The notes: generated from the letters alone by a model not told the origin. Positions 7,571 to 17,086 are shown, counted from the first letter of the stretch. The stretch: 64,000 bases of DNA from Cryobacterium sp. N22 (GCF_002929555.1 NZ_PJJP01000021.1:1-64000); one strand, 5' to 3'. Numbers and translations are program-made.

Positions 7571-8583
7571 CCGCCCGCAGACGCTCGATCGCCGCCGTGC
7601 TGGTGAGCGCGGTGCTCCTCGGCGGAGCCGGCGGCTACGGCATCGTTGCCTGGGCCGCTTCCCAGGAACGACGGACCGGCGCGAGCACGGTGCAGGCCGT
7701 CAGCACCGACATTGTGGCGACAGGCGACAGGATCGTGTTCCGCAACACGGCATCCGGCGACGGGTACGGCTTGGTCGCCTCCGTCCCGCTCGCCGATCCC
7801 GCCGGCGAGCGCTCCGTGACGACGGTGGCGTGCGACAGGGTGTACGCAACCACGGCCGCGCAGATGTGCCTCCACATCGACCGCGGGATCGTCACGACCT
7901 TCGCGGCCACCCTGCGCGGTGCGGACGCCGCCGAGCTGCGCTCGTGGCCGCTGCCCGGCATCCCCAGCCGCACCCGGATATCCGCGAACTCCCACCTCGT
8001 CGCCATGACAGCTTTCGTGACCGGGGAATCGTATGGGACGGTCGCGTTCTCGACCCAGACGACCATCTCCACAGCCGACGGCACCGACTTCGGCAATCTC
8101 GAAGACTTCGCGCTCATGGTGGACGGTGACCGCATCACAGCGGCCGACCGCAACATCTGGGGCGTGACCTTCGCCAGCGACGACTCCACGTTCTACGCCA
8201 CGGCGGCCTCGGCCGGACGCACCTGGCTGGTGCAGGGTGACCTGGCCGCCCGCACCCTGACGGCCATCCGGGAGTCCGCCGAGTGCCCGTCGCTCTCCCC
8301 CGACGGCCGTCATGTCGCCTATAAGAAGGTCGTGGCCGGCACGCAGCCGCCGATCTGGTCGATCGCGGTGCTCGATCTCGGCACGGGGGTGGAGACTCTT
8401 CTACCCGCCCCCGGCAACGTCGACGACCAGGTGGAATGGCTGGACGATTCGACGCTGCTCTACGGGCTGGCCCGCACCGATGTCGTCGGCGACAGCGATG
8501 TCTGGTCCATCTCCATCGACGGGGTCAGCGAACCTCGCCTCTTCATCCCCCATGCCTGGTCTCCCTCGGTGGTGCGCACATGA
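7567..8583 (+). CDS. Exported TolB-like beta-propeller protein
   Basis: A 338-residue protein with an N-terminal membrane segment (residues 8-30) and then repeated beta strands. PD40/TolB-type turns are visible (CPSLSPDGRHVAYKK, DDSTFYATAA, WLDDSTLLYGL). Such propellers usually bind proteins or glycans outside the membrane. No enzyme motif is seen. It lies in the EPS operon between the MFS gene and the glycosyltransferase fusion, with ATGA overlaps at both ends. Function inferred only as an extracytoplasmic accessory factor. Confidence 0.75.
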   Translation: MTARRRSIAAVLVSAVLLGGAGGYGIVAWAASQERRTGASTVQAVSTDIVATGDRIVFRNTASGDGYGLVASVPLADPAGERSVTTVACDRVYATTAAQMCLHIDRGIVTTFAATLRGADAAELRSWPLPGIPSRTRISANSHLVAMTAFVTGESYGTVAFSTQTTISTADGTDFGNLEDFALMVDGDRITAADRNIWGVTFASDDSTFYATAASAGRTWLVQGDLAARTLTAIRESAECPSLSPDGRHVAYKKVVAGTQPPIWSIAVLDLGTGVETLLPAPGNVDDQVEWLDDSTLLYGLARTDVVGDSDVWSISIDGVSEPRLFIPHAWSPSVVRT

Positions 8584-11222
8584 CTCTCAACGAAGCCAGA
8601 ATCGTCCTGGGCGGGTCGGCCTGCGACCTCCTGCGATTCGACGACTCCATCGATCGCATCGCGGGGCACCTCGCCGCGCGCGACGTTCCGCCCCTGGCCG
8701 TCACGTCGATCAATCTTGACCACGTGCACCACTTCGGGGCGGGCTCCGAGTGGACAGGTACCCTTGCGGCGGAAGGCCCGCTGCCCGGCGCCGGTCAGGG
8801 TGACCTCGCCTGGCTCAACCTCATCGACGGCGCCCCCCTCGCCGCGCAGGCCAGGCGCCTCACCGGCCGGGACTGGCCGCGTCTGGCGGGCAGCGATCTG
8901 ATCGGCCCGATCCTTCAGATGTGCGAAAGCCGCGGCACCCGCATCGGCTTCCTGGGCGGCGCGGCCAGCACCCATGGACGTGTCCTCAGCGAGCTCGCCG
9001 TCAGTCACCCCGGCCTGCGCATCTCCGGGTGCTGGGCACCCACCAGGGACGAGCTGCGGGATCCGGTGCGATCGGATGCGATCGCCCGCGAGATCCGCGA
9101 CGCTGACACCGAGCTGCTGATCGTCGGACTCGGCAAACCCCGGCAGGAACTCTGGATCGCCGAGCACGGTGTGGCCACGGGTTCCCGGGTGCTGCTGGCC
9201 TTCGGCGCCGTCGTCGATTTCCTCGCCGGACGGGTGAGCAGGGCTCCGCAGTGGATGTCCCGGCACGGCCTGGAGTGGGCGTGGCGGCTGGGCCTCGAAC
9301 CCCGGCGCCTGTTCACCCGGTATCTGGTGCAGGGGCCGCCTGCCTATCTGGCGGTCCGGCGGACGAGAAGCACGACCGACGACCCGGCAGCGATACCGTC
9401 CCCGGTCATCGTCGGTGCCCACGCGAGCGGGCAGCCGCCAGAGTCGCGGTTCGCCGGCCCTGACGAACACGCTGACGTCGCCGTCATCGTGGTCGCCGAC
9501 GCCGCCGTCAGTCTCACTCCGCTGCTCGAGGCACTCCGCTCCGAATGCCAGGACCTCAGGCTGCGGTGCATCGTGGCGGCCGCCGACCACGATCGAATCC
9601 CCCCGCTCGACCTGCTCCTCGAGCGCGACGTGATCCTGGTCCCGGGGGCGCCGAACCGCGGCCACGCCGGTTCGATCAACGCCGCGCGAGCACACATCGG
9701 GAACGCCGACGCTGTGCTGGTGCTCGACGGCACCGGAGTGGTGGAACGTGGCGCGTTGCGGGCCATGGTCGACCGGATGAACCGGGTCGGCGCCGGTGCC
9801 GTCATGCCTCGGCTGCTCTCGGCCGACGGCAGCACCCGGCGGCATCTGCGGAAGGAGCCCACCGTGGGCCGGGCACTTCTCAGCACTGACACCGACGCCA
9901 TCGACATCAACCCTGAGAGCTATGAACACGCTCACCAGGTGCGCTGGGGCTACGACACCTGCCTCCTCGTGCGCCGGGACGTTGCCGACCGGGTCGGCGA
10001 CCGGGACGAGCGTTTCAGCACCCCCGCCGAAGAGCCGGACTACTTCCGCCGAGTGCGGGAGAGCGGGGCAGCCATCTGGTACGAGCCCGCCGCGAGGATC
10101 CGGTACGAGCCCCGCCCGGAGGAATGCACCCCGGCGCTCACGGCGCTTCTCACGGCGAGCCGGGTGCGCTTCACCCGCCGTTACCACTCGCTCGGCTACG
10201 CGCTCGCGTTCCAGGCGGCCCTGGCCGTGACCGCCGCGCGCCACTTGACCGACCCTGCCCAGCGCCGGATCATTCGCACTCTGCTGGCGGGAAGCGCCTG
10301 GAGCTCGTCCCCGCCCGAGACCCGCGTGCCGGCCGAGGACTCGCCGTCCAGGCCCGCACCGGGGGCCAGGTCGAGCACACCGGCCGGGACCATCATCATC
10401 CCCGCCCACAACGAGCACGCCACGATCGGCCGCACGCTCTCCCTGATCGCGCCGATGGCGTTCCTGAACCAGGCTGAGATCATCGTCGTCTGCAACGGCT
10501 GTTCCGACAACACGGCGTCGATCGCCCGGGGGTTTCCCGGCGTCAAGGTCTACGAAATCGAGACGGCGTCCAAGACCGCAGCCCTCAACGTCGGCGACGC
10601 CGCGGCCGGTTGCTGGCCGCGGCTCTACCTCGATGCCGATGTCGGGATCGAGCCGGTCACCGTCCGCGCGATCTTCGACTCGCTGTCACCGGGGCGTGTC
10701 CTCGCCGCCCGGCCGGCGTCCGCGTACGACACCACCGGGGCATCCGCGCTGGTCAAGAGCTACTACCGGGCTCGCGGGAGGATCCCGACCAATCGCGCCG
10801 CACTCTGGGGCGCCGGCGCGTACGCCGTGAGTGCGGCCGGGCATGACAGGTTCGCCAGGTTCCCCTCGGTCACGGCCGACGATTCCTACGTGGACAGTCT
10901 CTTCGATCCCGCCGAAAAGGTGGTCGTCCCGACCAGCGCGCCCGTGCGGGTGTACACCCCCAGGACCGTCTCCGGCCTCATCGCCGTGCTCGCCCGGCAA
11001 TATCGGGGCGTTGCGGAGCTGGGCGCCGTATCGACGACTCTCTGCAGCGTCAGGGCTCTCATCGGCTCTGTGCGGGGTCCGGCGAGCGCGACCGATGCCC
11101 TCTGCTACGGCGCACTCACCGCTGTCGGTCGGCTGAAGACCCACCGGGCATTCAGCCGCGGCACCGTGGGGTGGGAACGCGACATGTCAAGCCGGGTGGC
11201 GCCCGACGACCTGGCGGCGTGA
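8580..11222 (+). CDS. Three-domain glycosyltransferase: WecG/TagA-GT2-like-GT2
   Basis: An 880-residue fusion. Residues 1-250 are a WecG/TagA/CpsF (GT26) domain with GFLGGAAST, LIVGLGKPRQE and FGAVVDFLAGRVSRAP. Residues about 295-560 resemble the GT2 encoded just downstream at 11383, but the donor-site motifs are changed: VTYN is VVAD and NPDL is DGTG, while DYFRR is kept. Residues about 600-860 are a GT2 domain with PAHNEHATIG and the DAD metal motif in LYLDADVGIEP. The middle domain is probably non-catalytic. ATG 8580 overlaps the previous stop; in-frame codons upstream lie in the coding region of the TolB-like gene. Confidence 0.85.
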   Translation: MTLNEARIVLGGSACDLLRFDDSIDRIAGHLAARDVPPLAVTSINLDHVHHFGAGSEWTGTLAAEGPLPGAGQGDLAWLNLIDGAPLAAQARRLTGRDWPRLAGSDLIGPILQMCESRGTRIGFLGGAASTHGRVLSELAVSHPGLRISGCWAPTRDELRDPVRSDAIAREIRDADTELLIVGLGKPRQELWIAEHGVATGSRVLLAFGAVVDFLAGRVSRAPQWMSRHGLEWAWRLGLEPRRLFTRYLVQGPPAYLAVRRTRSTTDDPAAIPSPVIVGAHASGQPPESRFAGPDEHADVAVIVVADAAVSLTPLLEALRSECQDLRLRCIVAAADHDRIPPLDLLLERDVILVPGAPNRGHAGSINAARAHIGNADAVLVLDGTGVVERGALRAMVDRMNRVGAGAVMPRLLSADGSTRRHLRKEPTVGRALLSTDTDAIDINPESYEHAHQVRWGYDTCLLVRRDVADRVGDRDERFSTPAEEPDYFRRVRESGAAIWYEPAARIRYEPRPEECTPALTALLTASRVRFTRRYHSLGYALAFQAALAVTAARHLTDPAQRRIIRTLLAGSAWSSSPPETRVPAEDSPSRPAPGARSSTPAGTIIIPAHNEHATIGRTLSLIAPMAFLNQAEIIVVCNGCSDNTASIARGFPGVKVYEIETASKTAALNVGDAAAGCWPRLYLDADVGIEPVTVRAIFDSLSPGRVLAARPASAYDTTGASALVKSYYRARGRIPTNRAALWGAGAYAVSAAGHDRFARFPSVTADDSYVDSLFDPAEKVVVPTSAPVRVYTPRTVSGLIAVLARQYRGVAELGAVSTTLCSVRALIGSVRGPASATDALCYGALTAVGRLKTHRAFSRGTVGWERDMSSRVAPDDLAA

Positions 11223-11382
11223 CACCCCACGATGCCTGTGCTAATCACCCCATTTCGGGGGACCGCCGCTTTCTCGACACCGGGATACTGTCTGCTCCAC
11301 CGGTACTCGAGATTGGCTCGGATGTGCCGTGGACCTGGCGTCACCGTCGTTGGGGTCCCACAGAACTCAGGGGGGTGAACGA

Positions 11383-12357
11383 GTGCGATCGCCCTCCGAT
11401 GGTCCCGGCAGCTTTATTCGAGGACACCAACCCGCAGACGTCGCCGTCGTCATCGTCACCTATAACAGCGCTGCAGACATCGGGTCCCTGCTGGCCAGCC
11501 TGCGGGTTTCCGCCACAGCCGTCGGGATGCGTGTCATCGTCGTCGACAATGACTCCACCGATGACACCCTCGGCGTGCTTTCCGCCCACGGTGACGTCAC
11601 CGTGGTCTCCGCCGGCGGCAACCGCGGCTACGCGGGTGGCATCAACGTCGCCCTGCGTCATCTCGGACCGGCTCGCAGCATCCTGGTGCTCAATCCCGAC
11701 CTCGTCGTGTGGCCGGGCAGCGTCGAGGGCATGCTCGCCAGCCAGGCATCGACCGGAGCCGGCATCGTGGTCCCCCGCCTGGTCGATTCCCGAGGCAACC
11801 CGCAGGCGTCGCTTCGCCGCGAACCGAGCGTGCTTCGATCCTTCGGTGAGGCCCTGTTCGGCGATCACGCCACCTGGAGGCCCGCCTGGCTCGCCGAGAC
11901 CGTGTACGACCCAGACAGCTACAGCTCCGCCCACCCCATCGAATGGGCCACCGGCGCCGCACTGCTGATCCACCGCGGCCTGGCCGACAGGCTCGGCGAC
12001 TGGGATGAACGATACTTCCTCTACTCCGAGGAAACCGACTATTTTCGCCGTGCACGCGAGGCCGGCGCGACGGCCCGGTTCACTCCCGTCGCCACCGTCG
12101 AGCACCGTCAGGGCGGATCCGGCATGTCACCCGGGCAGGCCGCGCTCCTGTCGGTGAACCGGGTTCGTTACGCCCAACGGCACGGGAGCCGGGCGGCGGC
12201 GGCCTGGGTGCACCTCGCGGTCACCCTCCACGCGGCGCTGCGGGCTCGCCGGAAAGCCGACCGCCACACCCTGGGGATCCTGCTGGATCGCCGGCGGTGG
12301 GCGTCACTGCCGCACGCCACGGTATCGGGCGTTGTGACCGCTGGGCCGAGCGAATGA
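11383..12357 (+). CDS. Family 2 glycosyltransferase, rhamnosyltransferase-like
   Basis: A 324-residue GT2 with VVIVTYNSAADIG, VIVVDNDSTDDT, the metal-binding LVLNPDLVV and the acceptor-side SEETDYFRRAREAG. This pattern is typical of RfbF/WbbL-like rhamnosyltransferases; the actual donor is not proven. GTG 11383 follows an excellent AGGGGGGTG site; an upstream in-frame GTG at 11329 lacks one. The protein is homologous to the middle domain of the fusion upstream. The 160-bp gap before it shows no copy of the EPS promoter motif. It overlaps the next gene (ATGA). Confidence 0.88.
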   Translation: MRSPSDGPGSFIRGHQPADVAVVIVTYNSAADIGSLLASLRVSATAVGMRVIVVDNDSTDDTLGVLSAHGDVTVVSAGGNRGYAGGINVALRHLGPARSILVLNPDLVVWPGSVEGMLASQASTGAGIVVPRLVDSRGNPQASLRREPSVLRSFGEALFGDHATWRPAWLAETVYDPDSYSSAHPIEWATGAALLIHRGLADRLGDWDERYFLYSEETDYFRRAREAGATARFTPVATVEHRQGGSGMSPGQAALLSVNRVRYAQRHGSRAAAAWVHLAVTLHAALRARRKADRHTLGILLDRRRWASLPHATVSGVVTAGPSE

Positions 12358-13073
12358 CCGCCCCGGCCCTCATCAGGGTTCTCATCCGGCGCTGGTACAT
12401 CGTCCTAGCCGTCCTCGCCGTCGTCGGCGTCGGTTTCGCCACGCTGAGCCGGACCGGGGGCGCCTACGTCGCCGAGTCGACCGTGGTCTTCGTGATCCCC
12501 GGCAGCGCAGCGGTCGGGATCTTCGACGATCGCAAGCGAGACACCCTGGTGGAATTCGTCGGCGCCGTCGAACTCGAGGTCAACAAGGGCGAACCCCCGG
12601 ATCGGCTCCCCAAGTCTGCCCCGCTCGTCGGCGCCGGAGTATCCCAGGGTTACCAGGTCGTGATGCCCAATACCGGCGGGCAGTGGCAGTTCAGCTTCCC
12701 CGATCCGGTGTTGTCGGTACGGGTCACCGGACCGAGCCCCGAATGGGTGCGAGCGACCCTCGACACGCTGCTGGACCGGATCGACACCGTCACGGAGAAC
12801 AGGCAGGGCGCCGTGAGCGCGCAGGTCGCCATCAGCACGGATTGGGTGCCGGCCGAGGCGACGATCAACTACGTCGGACCGACCCGCCAGACCCAGGCGC
12901 GGGCCCTGCTGGTGCTGGGCCTGGTCGGCACCGGCCTCGCCGCGGCCGCCGCGGTACTCGTCGACCGGCTCGCCGGTCGGCTCTCCCAACGTCGTCGGCA
13001 GGCCGGGCCGCCCGGCCCGGTGCTGCCGTCGATTTCTTCCCACGGTGTGGACGCCAACAGACGGAGCGTGTGA
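12354..13073 (+). CDS. Wzz-like chain-length protein A
   Basis: A 239-residue protein with two membrane segments (about 11-31 and 182-206) enclosing an extracytoplasmic domain, the topology of polysaccharide co-polymerases (Wzz/CapA). There is no Walker box and no tyrosine-rich tail, so no built-in BY-kinase. It should control chain length together with the polymerase at 13911. The start overlaps the preceding stop (ATGA). Confidence 0.75.
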   Translation: MTAPALIRVLIRRWYIVLAVLAVVGVGFATLSRTGGAYVAESTVVFVIPGSAAVGIFDDRKRDTLVEFVGAVELEVNKGEPPDRLPKSAPLVGAGVSQGYQVVMPNTGGQWQFSFPDPVLSVRVTGPSPEWVRATLDTLLDRIDTVTENRQGAVSAQVAISTDWVPAEATINYVGPTRQTQARALLVLGLVGTGLAAAAAVLVDRLAGRLSQRRRQAGPPGPVLPSISSHGVDANRRSV

Positions 13074-13074
13074 C

Positions 13075-13914
13075 ATGACATTGACGAATTTTCTGCGGGG
13101 CCTCGGGCGACGCTGGTACGTGGTTCTGATCGGGCTGATAATCACCGGTTTTGCGTGCGCGTTCGTCTCCTCCACGGTGCTCCCCACTTACCAACGCGCG
13201 GCGAGCCTGCTCCTCATGCCGGCATCCTCGAGCGTTCCCGACGGAGGAAACCCGTACCTCTACCTGGGCGGCCTCGGCCAGGCCAGCGAGGTACTCGTGA
13301 ACACGATGGCGTCACAGACCGTCCGCGAGCCGCTCCTGGACGGCCATGCGACGGCCGACGTCTCTGTGGCGCAAAACGTCACCAGCGGCGGCCCGCTGCT
13401 GACCGTCACCGTGACCGGCGCGAGCGACGTAGAGGTCGCCGAGGTCCTCGACCGCGCACTCTCGGCAGTGGAGTCCACCCTGAGCACACTGCAGACCAAA
13501 GCCGGCGTGCCCGGTGAGGACCGGATCACCGCGTTGTCGCTCACCACCGACGACACCAGCACGGTGATCCAGCAGAGCCGGCTGCAGGCTGTCGCCGTGA
13601 CCGCCGCTGCCGGAGTCGCCCTCACCCTCCTTCTGACCGGTTTCATCGACGGTCTGCTCCTGTCCCGCGCCAGGAGGCGCCGGCTGCGGGCGAGCGAACG
13701 GGAGTCCGACCCGGATGCGGGCGATGAACTGGACGCGCCCGTCGAGCCCCCCGAAGTCAGGTCCTCCGCCGGACTGAAGCGGCGCCCGGCGTTCGCGGGC
13801 CACCGGGACGCCGGCGCAGGCGTTACCGCCGACGATCTGCGGGATCTCGACGGTTTCGACGCGAGAGTGACCTCCCCGAAGCTGGAGGCACGCGCCACCG
13901 AGCACGTCGAATGA
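13075..13914 (+). CDS. Wzz-like chain-length protein B
   Basis: A 279-residue protein with TM1 at about 10-32, a periplasmic-type loop of about 140 residues, TM2 at about 175-200 and a charged cytoplasmic tail of about 75 residues. The N-terminus (FLRGLGRRWYVVLIGL) resembles that of the preceding gene (RRWYIVLAVL), so the pair are divergent paralogues. No kinase motif is present. GGAG stands 8-10 bases before the ATG. The pair may act as a heteromeric co-polymerase. Confidence 0.75.
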   Translation: MTLTNFLRGLGRRWYVVLIGLIITGFACAFVSSTVLPTYQRAASLLLMPASSSVPDGGNPYLYLGGLGQASEVLVNTMASQTVREPLLDGHATADVSVAQNVTSGGPLLTVTVTGASDVEVAEVLDRALSAVESTLSTLQTKAGVPGEDRITALSLTTDDTSTVIQQSRLQAVAVTAAAGVALTLLLTGFIDGLLLSRARRRRLRASERESDPDAGDELDAPVEPPEVRSSAGLKRRPAFAGHRDAGAGVTADDLRDLDGFDARVTSPKLEARATEHVE

Positions 13915-15260
13915 GCAAGCCGGCGCCCGCGGCACCCCGCATCGTCCCCGTCGACCACATCGGTCCGCGCCGCGGTATCGACGGGCTGACGGTTCTCACG
14001 GTGTACCTGGTGCTGCTGTGCGCCGTCCCGTCCGGGCTGACGATCACGGCCATGGGGTCGGCCGGCCGGCCGGCGACGGTCTGGGCCCTCGCCGCTTCGC
14101 TCTGGTGGTGCTGGCATCAGGTGCAACGCCAGGCCCCGTTGGCGCCCGGGCGACGAATCGTGCCCCTGGCCCTCTTCGCCCTCCTCACCGTGGCGGGGTT
14201 CAGCTACGCCGTCGCGATGCTCCGTGGCCTGCCCACCGACGAGGTCAGTCCAGCCGACACCGGGATTCTCCGGCTGGTGGCGTGGGCCGGGATCCTGCTC
14301 GTCGCCCACGACGGCCTGTCGAATGCCGGCGAACTGCGGGTCCTGCTGCGTCGGGTCGCCTGGGTTGGCGGCGCGTTGGCGACGTTGGGCATTTTCCAGT
14401 TCCTGACCGGCGAACTGCTCCTGGATCTCTGGCGAATGGTGCCGTTCACCACCTGGGACGCGCCCAACGCCGCGGGCCTGGACCAACGAGCCGGCTTCAT
14501 CCGGGCTTCCGGAACCGCAATCCATCCGCTCGAGTACGGGGTGATGTTAAGCGTGGCCTTCCCCCTCGCCGTCGTGCTCGCAACCGAAAACCGCTCGGCG
14601 CACCGCCTGCTCCCGTGGCTGCCGTTCGCCGCCATCGCCGTCGCATCCCTGACCTCCCTCTCCCGATCCACCCTGATCGGCCTCGCCATCGGCCTGATCG
14701 TGATGCTCCCGACCCTCACCAGACGCGCCCGGGTCCTGATGCTCAGTCTCGGCGGCGTCATGGCCGTCGCTCTGGCCGTTGTGGTTCCCGGAATGCTCGG
14801 AACCATCCGTGGCCTGTTCACGGGCCTCGCGACTGACCCGAGCGCGTCGTCACGAACGAGCAGCTACGACGCCGCCATCGAATTCGTGAGCCGGTTCCCC
14901 CTGGTCGGCAAGGGATTCGGCACCTTCATCGCCCGGTACCACATCTTCGACAACCAGTACCTTCTCCTGGCGATCGAACTCGGGATCCTGGGCTTCATCG
15001 CATTCCTGCTCCTGATCGCGGCCGGCATCGTCAGCGCGGCGAAGGCACGGAAAACGGCGGTCGAGAGGGAGGACCGGCAGTTCGCCCAGGCCCTGATCGC
15101 GGCGCTTGTCGCCGCCAGCCTCATGATGTCCTTTTTCGACGGCCTGTCCTTTGCGATGTCCGGCGGGATGCTCTTCCTTCTCCTCGGTCTGGCCGGCGGG
15201 GCGCGGCACCTGCTCGCCCCGCCCGGCCCCGTGCCGGCTCAGTCGATGGCGATCCGGTAG
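13911..15260 (+). CDS. O-antigen polymerase/ligase-like membrane protein
   Basis: A 449-residue protein with about 11-12 membrane segments. Its large extracytoplasmic loop (FTTWDAPNAAGLDQRAGFIRASGTAIHP) and following TMs fit the Wzy_C (O-antigen ligase/EPS polymerase) family, as does VGKGFGTFIARYHIFDNQYL near residue 330. It would polymerise lipid-linked repeat units outside the membrane. ATGA overlap with the Wzz-like gene. The last 22 bases overlap the convergent gene at 15239. Confidence 0.82.
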   Translation: MSKPAPAAPRIVPVDHIGPRRGIDGLTVLTVYLVLLCAVPSGLTITAMGSAGRPATVWALAASLWWCWHQVQRQAPLAPGRRIVPLALFALLTVAGFSYAVAMLRGLPTDEVSPADTGILRLVAWAGILLVAHDGLSNAGELRVLLRRVAWVGGALATLGIFQFLTGELLLDLWRMVPFTTWDAPNAAGLDQRAGFIRASGTAIHPLEYGVMLSVAFPLAVVLATENRSAHRLLPWLPFAAIAVASLTSLSRSTLIGLAIGLIVMLPTLTRRARVLMLSLGGVMAVALAVVVPGMLGTIRGLFTGLATDPSASSRTSSYDAAIEFVSRFPLVGKGFGTFIARYHIFDNQYLLLAIELGILGFIAFLLLIAAGIVSAAKARKTAVEREDRQFAQALIAALVAASLMMSFFDGLSFAMSGGMLFLLLGLAGGARHLLAPPGPVPAQSMAIR

Positions 15261-17086
15261 ACGTGGTAGCTGTACTCCTCGTCGAATGAGTCCGTGAACC
15301 GGCCCGACCCATCGACGTCCAGGGTCCGGTCCTCCTCGAGAACCTCGACGTCCCGTCCCGCGACGCTCTCCGGCAGTTGGAACGTTCGGCTCCCCGGCGT
15401 CGATGAGCCGTCGACCATGGCGAAGATGTACGCGAAGTCGCCGGATGATTTCAGCATGGTGTCGAGACCGGCACCGAAGGAGTAGTCGTAGGACTGCGTG
15501 TTGATCACCCGGGCGAGCGAGTGAACCGTCGCGTTGACCTCCTTCACCGCCGCAACCTGCTCGGCACCGCAGAAGCCCTCGTTCTGGGAGTCACGAAAGA
15601 CGTTCGAGCTGCGGCACGGCCCGCTGAAACTCTGGTTGAAGTACGCGATTCCCCGGGCTTCGTTGATGATGGAGTTCATCACCGCGCCCTTGAGCTGACC
15701 GGCGGCGATGTACGCGGACGGCGCCCCGTCGCCGGGCCCGCCGTTCAGGTTCTCCACCCACTGCCAGAGCGGCTGGAGCGTCCCGTCGGCCGCGTCGCGC
15801 AGCCGGAGCGAGTCCATCACCTTGCCGTAGCTGGACGATGTGCGGCAGTTGGCCTGGTCAATCGGCACCAGGTACACGTCCCGGTACGGGGTCCAGTCGC
15901 AATACGGCACCGTGTACCAGTACATATCCACCGAAACCGCATCGGTGTAGCCGTTGACGTACTGTTCGGCCGCCGCCTTGTCCATGTCGGTCTCGACGAC
16001 CATTTTTGTGAAGTTGGCGTAGCGAAACCAGCCGTTGCCTGCGGCGTCGTCCGAGAAACCCTGCAGGCGGGCCTGACCCTCCGGCACCGTGAACCGCCCG
16101 TCGACCTCGTCGTCAAGCAGGTAGCCGACCCAGTTGGGGCTGTCGGGGATGAAGGTGTCGTTCAACGCGGTGCCCACCCAGAAGACGTCGTTCTCCTCGA
16201 AGAGGCTGTACGGGGTTTCCGGCCACATCTCGCTGTAGGTGTTGATCCCCAGTGACTTGTCATAGGCGACCTCCGCGTCGGACGCGACGTTGCCCCACCA
16301 CGACAGCATCGGAAAGAAGTCCGGGTCATCCCAGCCGGCGGCATCCGCCTTGCTGAACTGTTTCCAATAGGCCGGTCCGCCCTCCCAGGGGATCATCGGC
16401 AGGTTGAGTGCGCCGGCGGGCTCGGCGGTCACCACCTGGTCGGCGCGGAAGAGCACGTCGACGTAGTAGTTGGTCTGGTCATGGGTCTGGGTGGGAAAGC
16501 CCCCGGAGCCGTATTCGAACAGGCCCCCGTCGACCGGGACTCTCAGGTGTGCGCTGACCGTCTCTTCGGTGAAGGCGCCGGGATCCGAAGCATAGTGCCC
16601 CTCCGGCGCCAGATACGAGGCCACGTAGGTGGTGCCGGGGCTGATGGTGACGGGGTCGGCGAAGGATGCCGTCTGCCAGCCGGAGGCGCTTTCCGCCTCG
16701 AACGTCACGGAGGCCAGGCGCTCCCCCTCGACGGTCCAGAGGGAACCGCTGTGAGTGCCCGTGTTGAGGGTGCTCTTGAAGAACCGGATGCCGGTGACCG
16801 ATCCTCCGACCGCGCTGGTGAAACGCACACCCAGTTCGACCGACCTGGCATCCTCGCTGTCCGCCGTCGCCGGTTCCTGGCTGCCGAAGATCGTCGACTC
16901 GGGTTCGGACACAGGCCCGGCAGCACCGGCAGCACCGGCACCGGTGCCTTCCGCATCTCCCTCGCCGGCGGCGGTCACCGTGACCAGGAAGAGCGCGATG
17001 GCGACGCCGATGAGACCGATGACCGCAACCACGACCAGGCCCCGCTGCCGCCGGCTGGTGCGCCGGGGGGTGGATTCAACCGTCAT
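15239..17086 (-). CDS. Membrane-anchored DUF4082 protein with glycosidase-like C-terminus
   Basis: A 615-residue protein with an N-terminal TM (about 15-40) and a DUF4082 domain (about 55-215; GIRFFKSTLNTGTHSGSLW, SGWQTASF, TTYVASYLAPEGHY). A C-terminal domain of about 380 residues rich in Trp, Tyr and acidic residues follows (FFPMLSWWGN, YLLDDEVDG, SVDMYWYTVPYC). The C-terminal half looks like a TIM-barrel glycosidase, but no named family is recognised. DUF4082 also occurs four times in the 1788-residue protein at 25957. An EPS-trimming or EPS-binding role is inferred. ATG 17086 overlaps the flippase stop; the open frame continues upstream only as a shadow. Confidence 0.8.
   Translation of the reverse strand: MTVESTPRRTSRRQRGLVVVAVIGLIGVAIALFLVTVTAAGEGDAEGTGAGAAGAAGPVSEPESTIFGSQEPATADSEDARSVELGVRFTSAVGGSVTGIRFFKSTLNTGTHSGSLWTVEGERLASVTFEAESASGWQTASFADPVTISPGTTYVASYLAPEGHYASDPGAFTEETVSAHLRVPVDGGLFEYGSGGFPTQTHDQTNYYVDVLFRADQVVTAEPAGALNLPMIPWEGGPAYWKQFSKADAAGWDDPDFFPMLSWWGNVASDAEVAYDKSLGINTYSEMWPETPYSLFEENDVFWVGTALNDTFIPDSPNWVGYLLDDEVDGRFTVPEGQARLQGFSDDAAGNGWFRYANFTKMVVETDMDKAAAEQYVNGYTDAVSVDMYWYTVPYCDWTPYRDVYLVPIDQANCRTSSSYGKVMDSLRLRDAADGTLQPLWQWVENLNGGPGDGAPSAYIAAGQLKGAVMNSIINEARGIAYFNQSFSGPCRSSNVFRDSQNEGFCGAEQVAAVKEVNATVHSLARVINTQSYDYSFGAGLDTMLKSSGDFAYIFAMVDGSSTPGSRTFQLPESVAGRDVEVLEEDRTLDVDGSGRFTDSFDEEYSYHVYRIAID

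Noticed and set aside
8460..10418. Long minus-strand open frame opposite the glycosyltransferase fusion
   Set aside because: Arg/Gly/Asp-rich translation without family features; the plus strand holds three recognisable domains.
10930..10960. GTGTACACCCCC resembling the leader box
   Set aside because: It lies inside coding sequence (VYTPRT) of the glycosyltransferase fusion, lacks the CCTG start and is not followed by a gene start.
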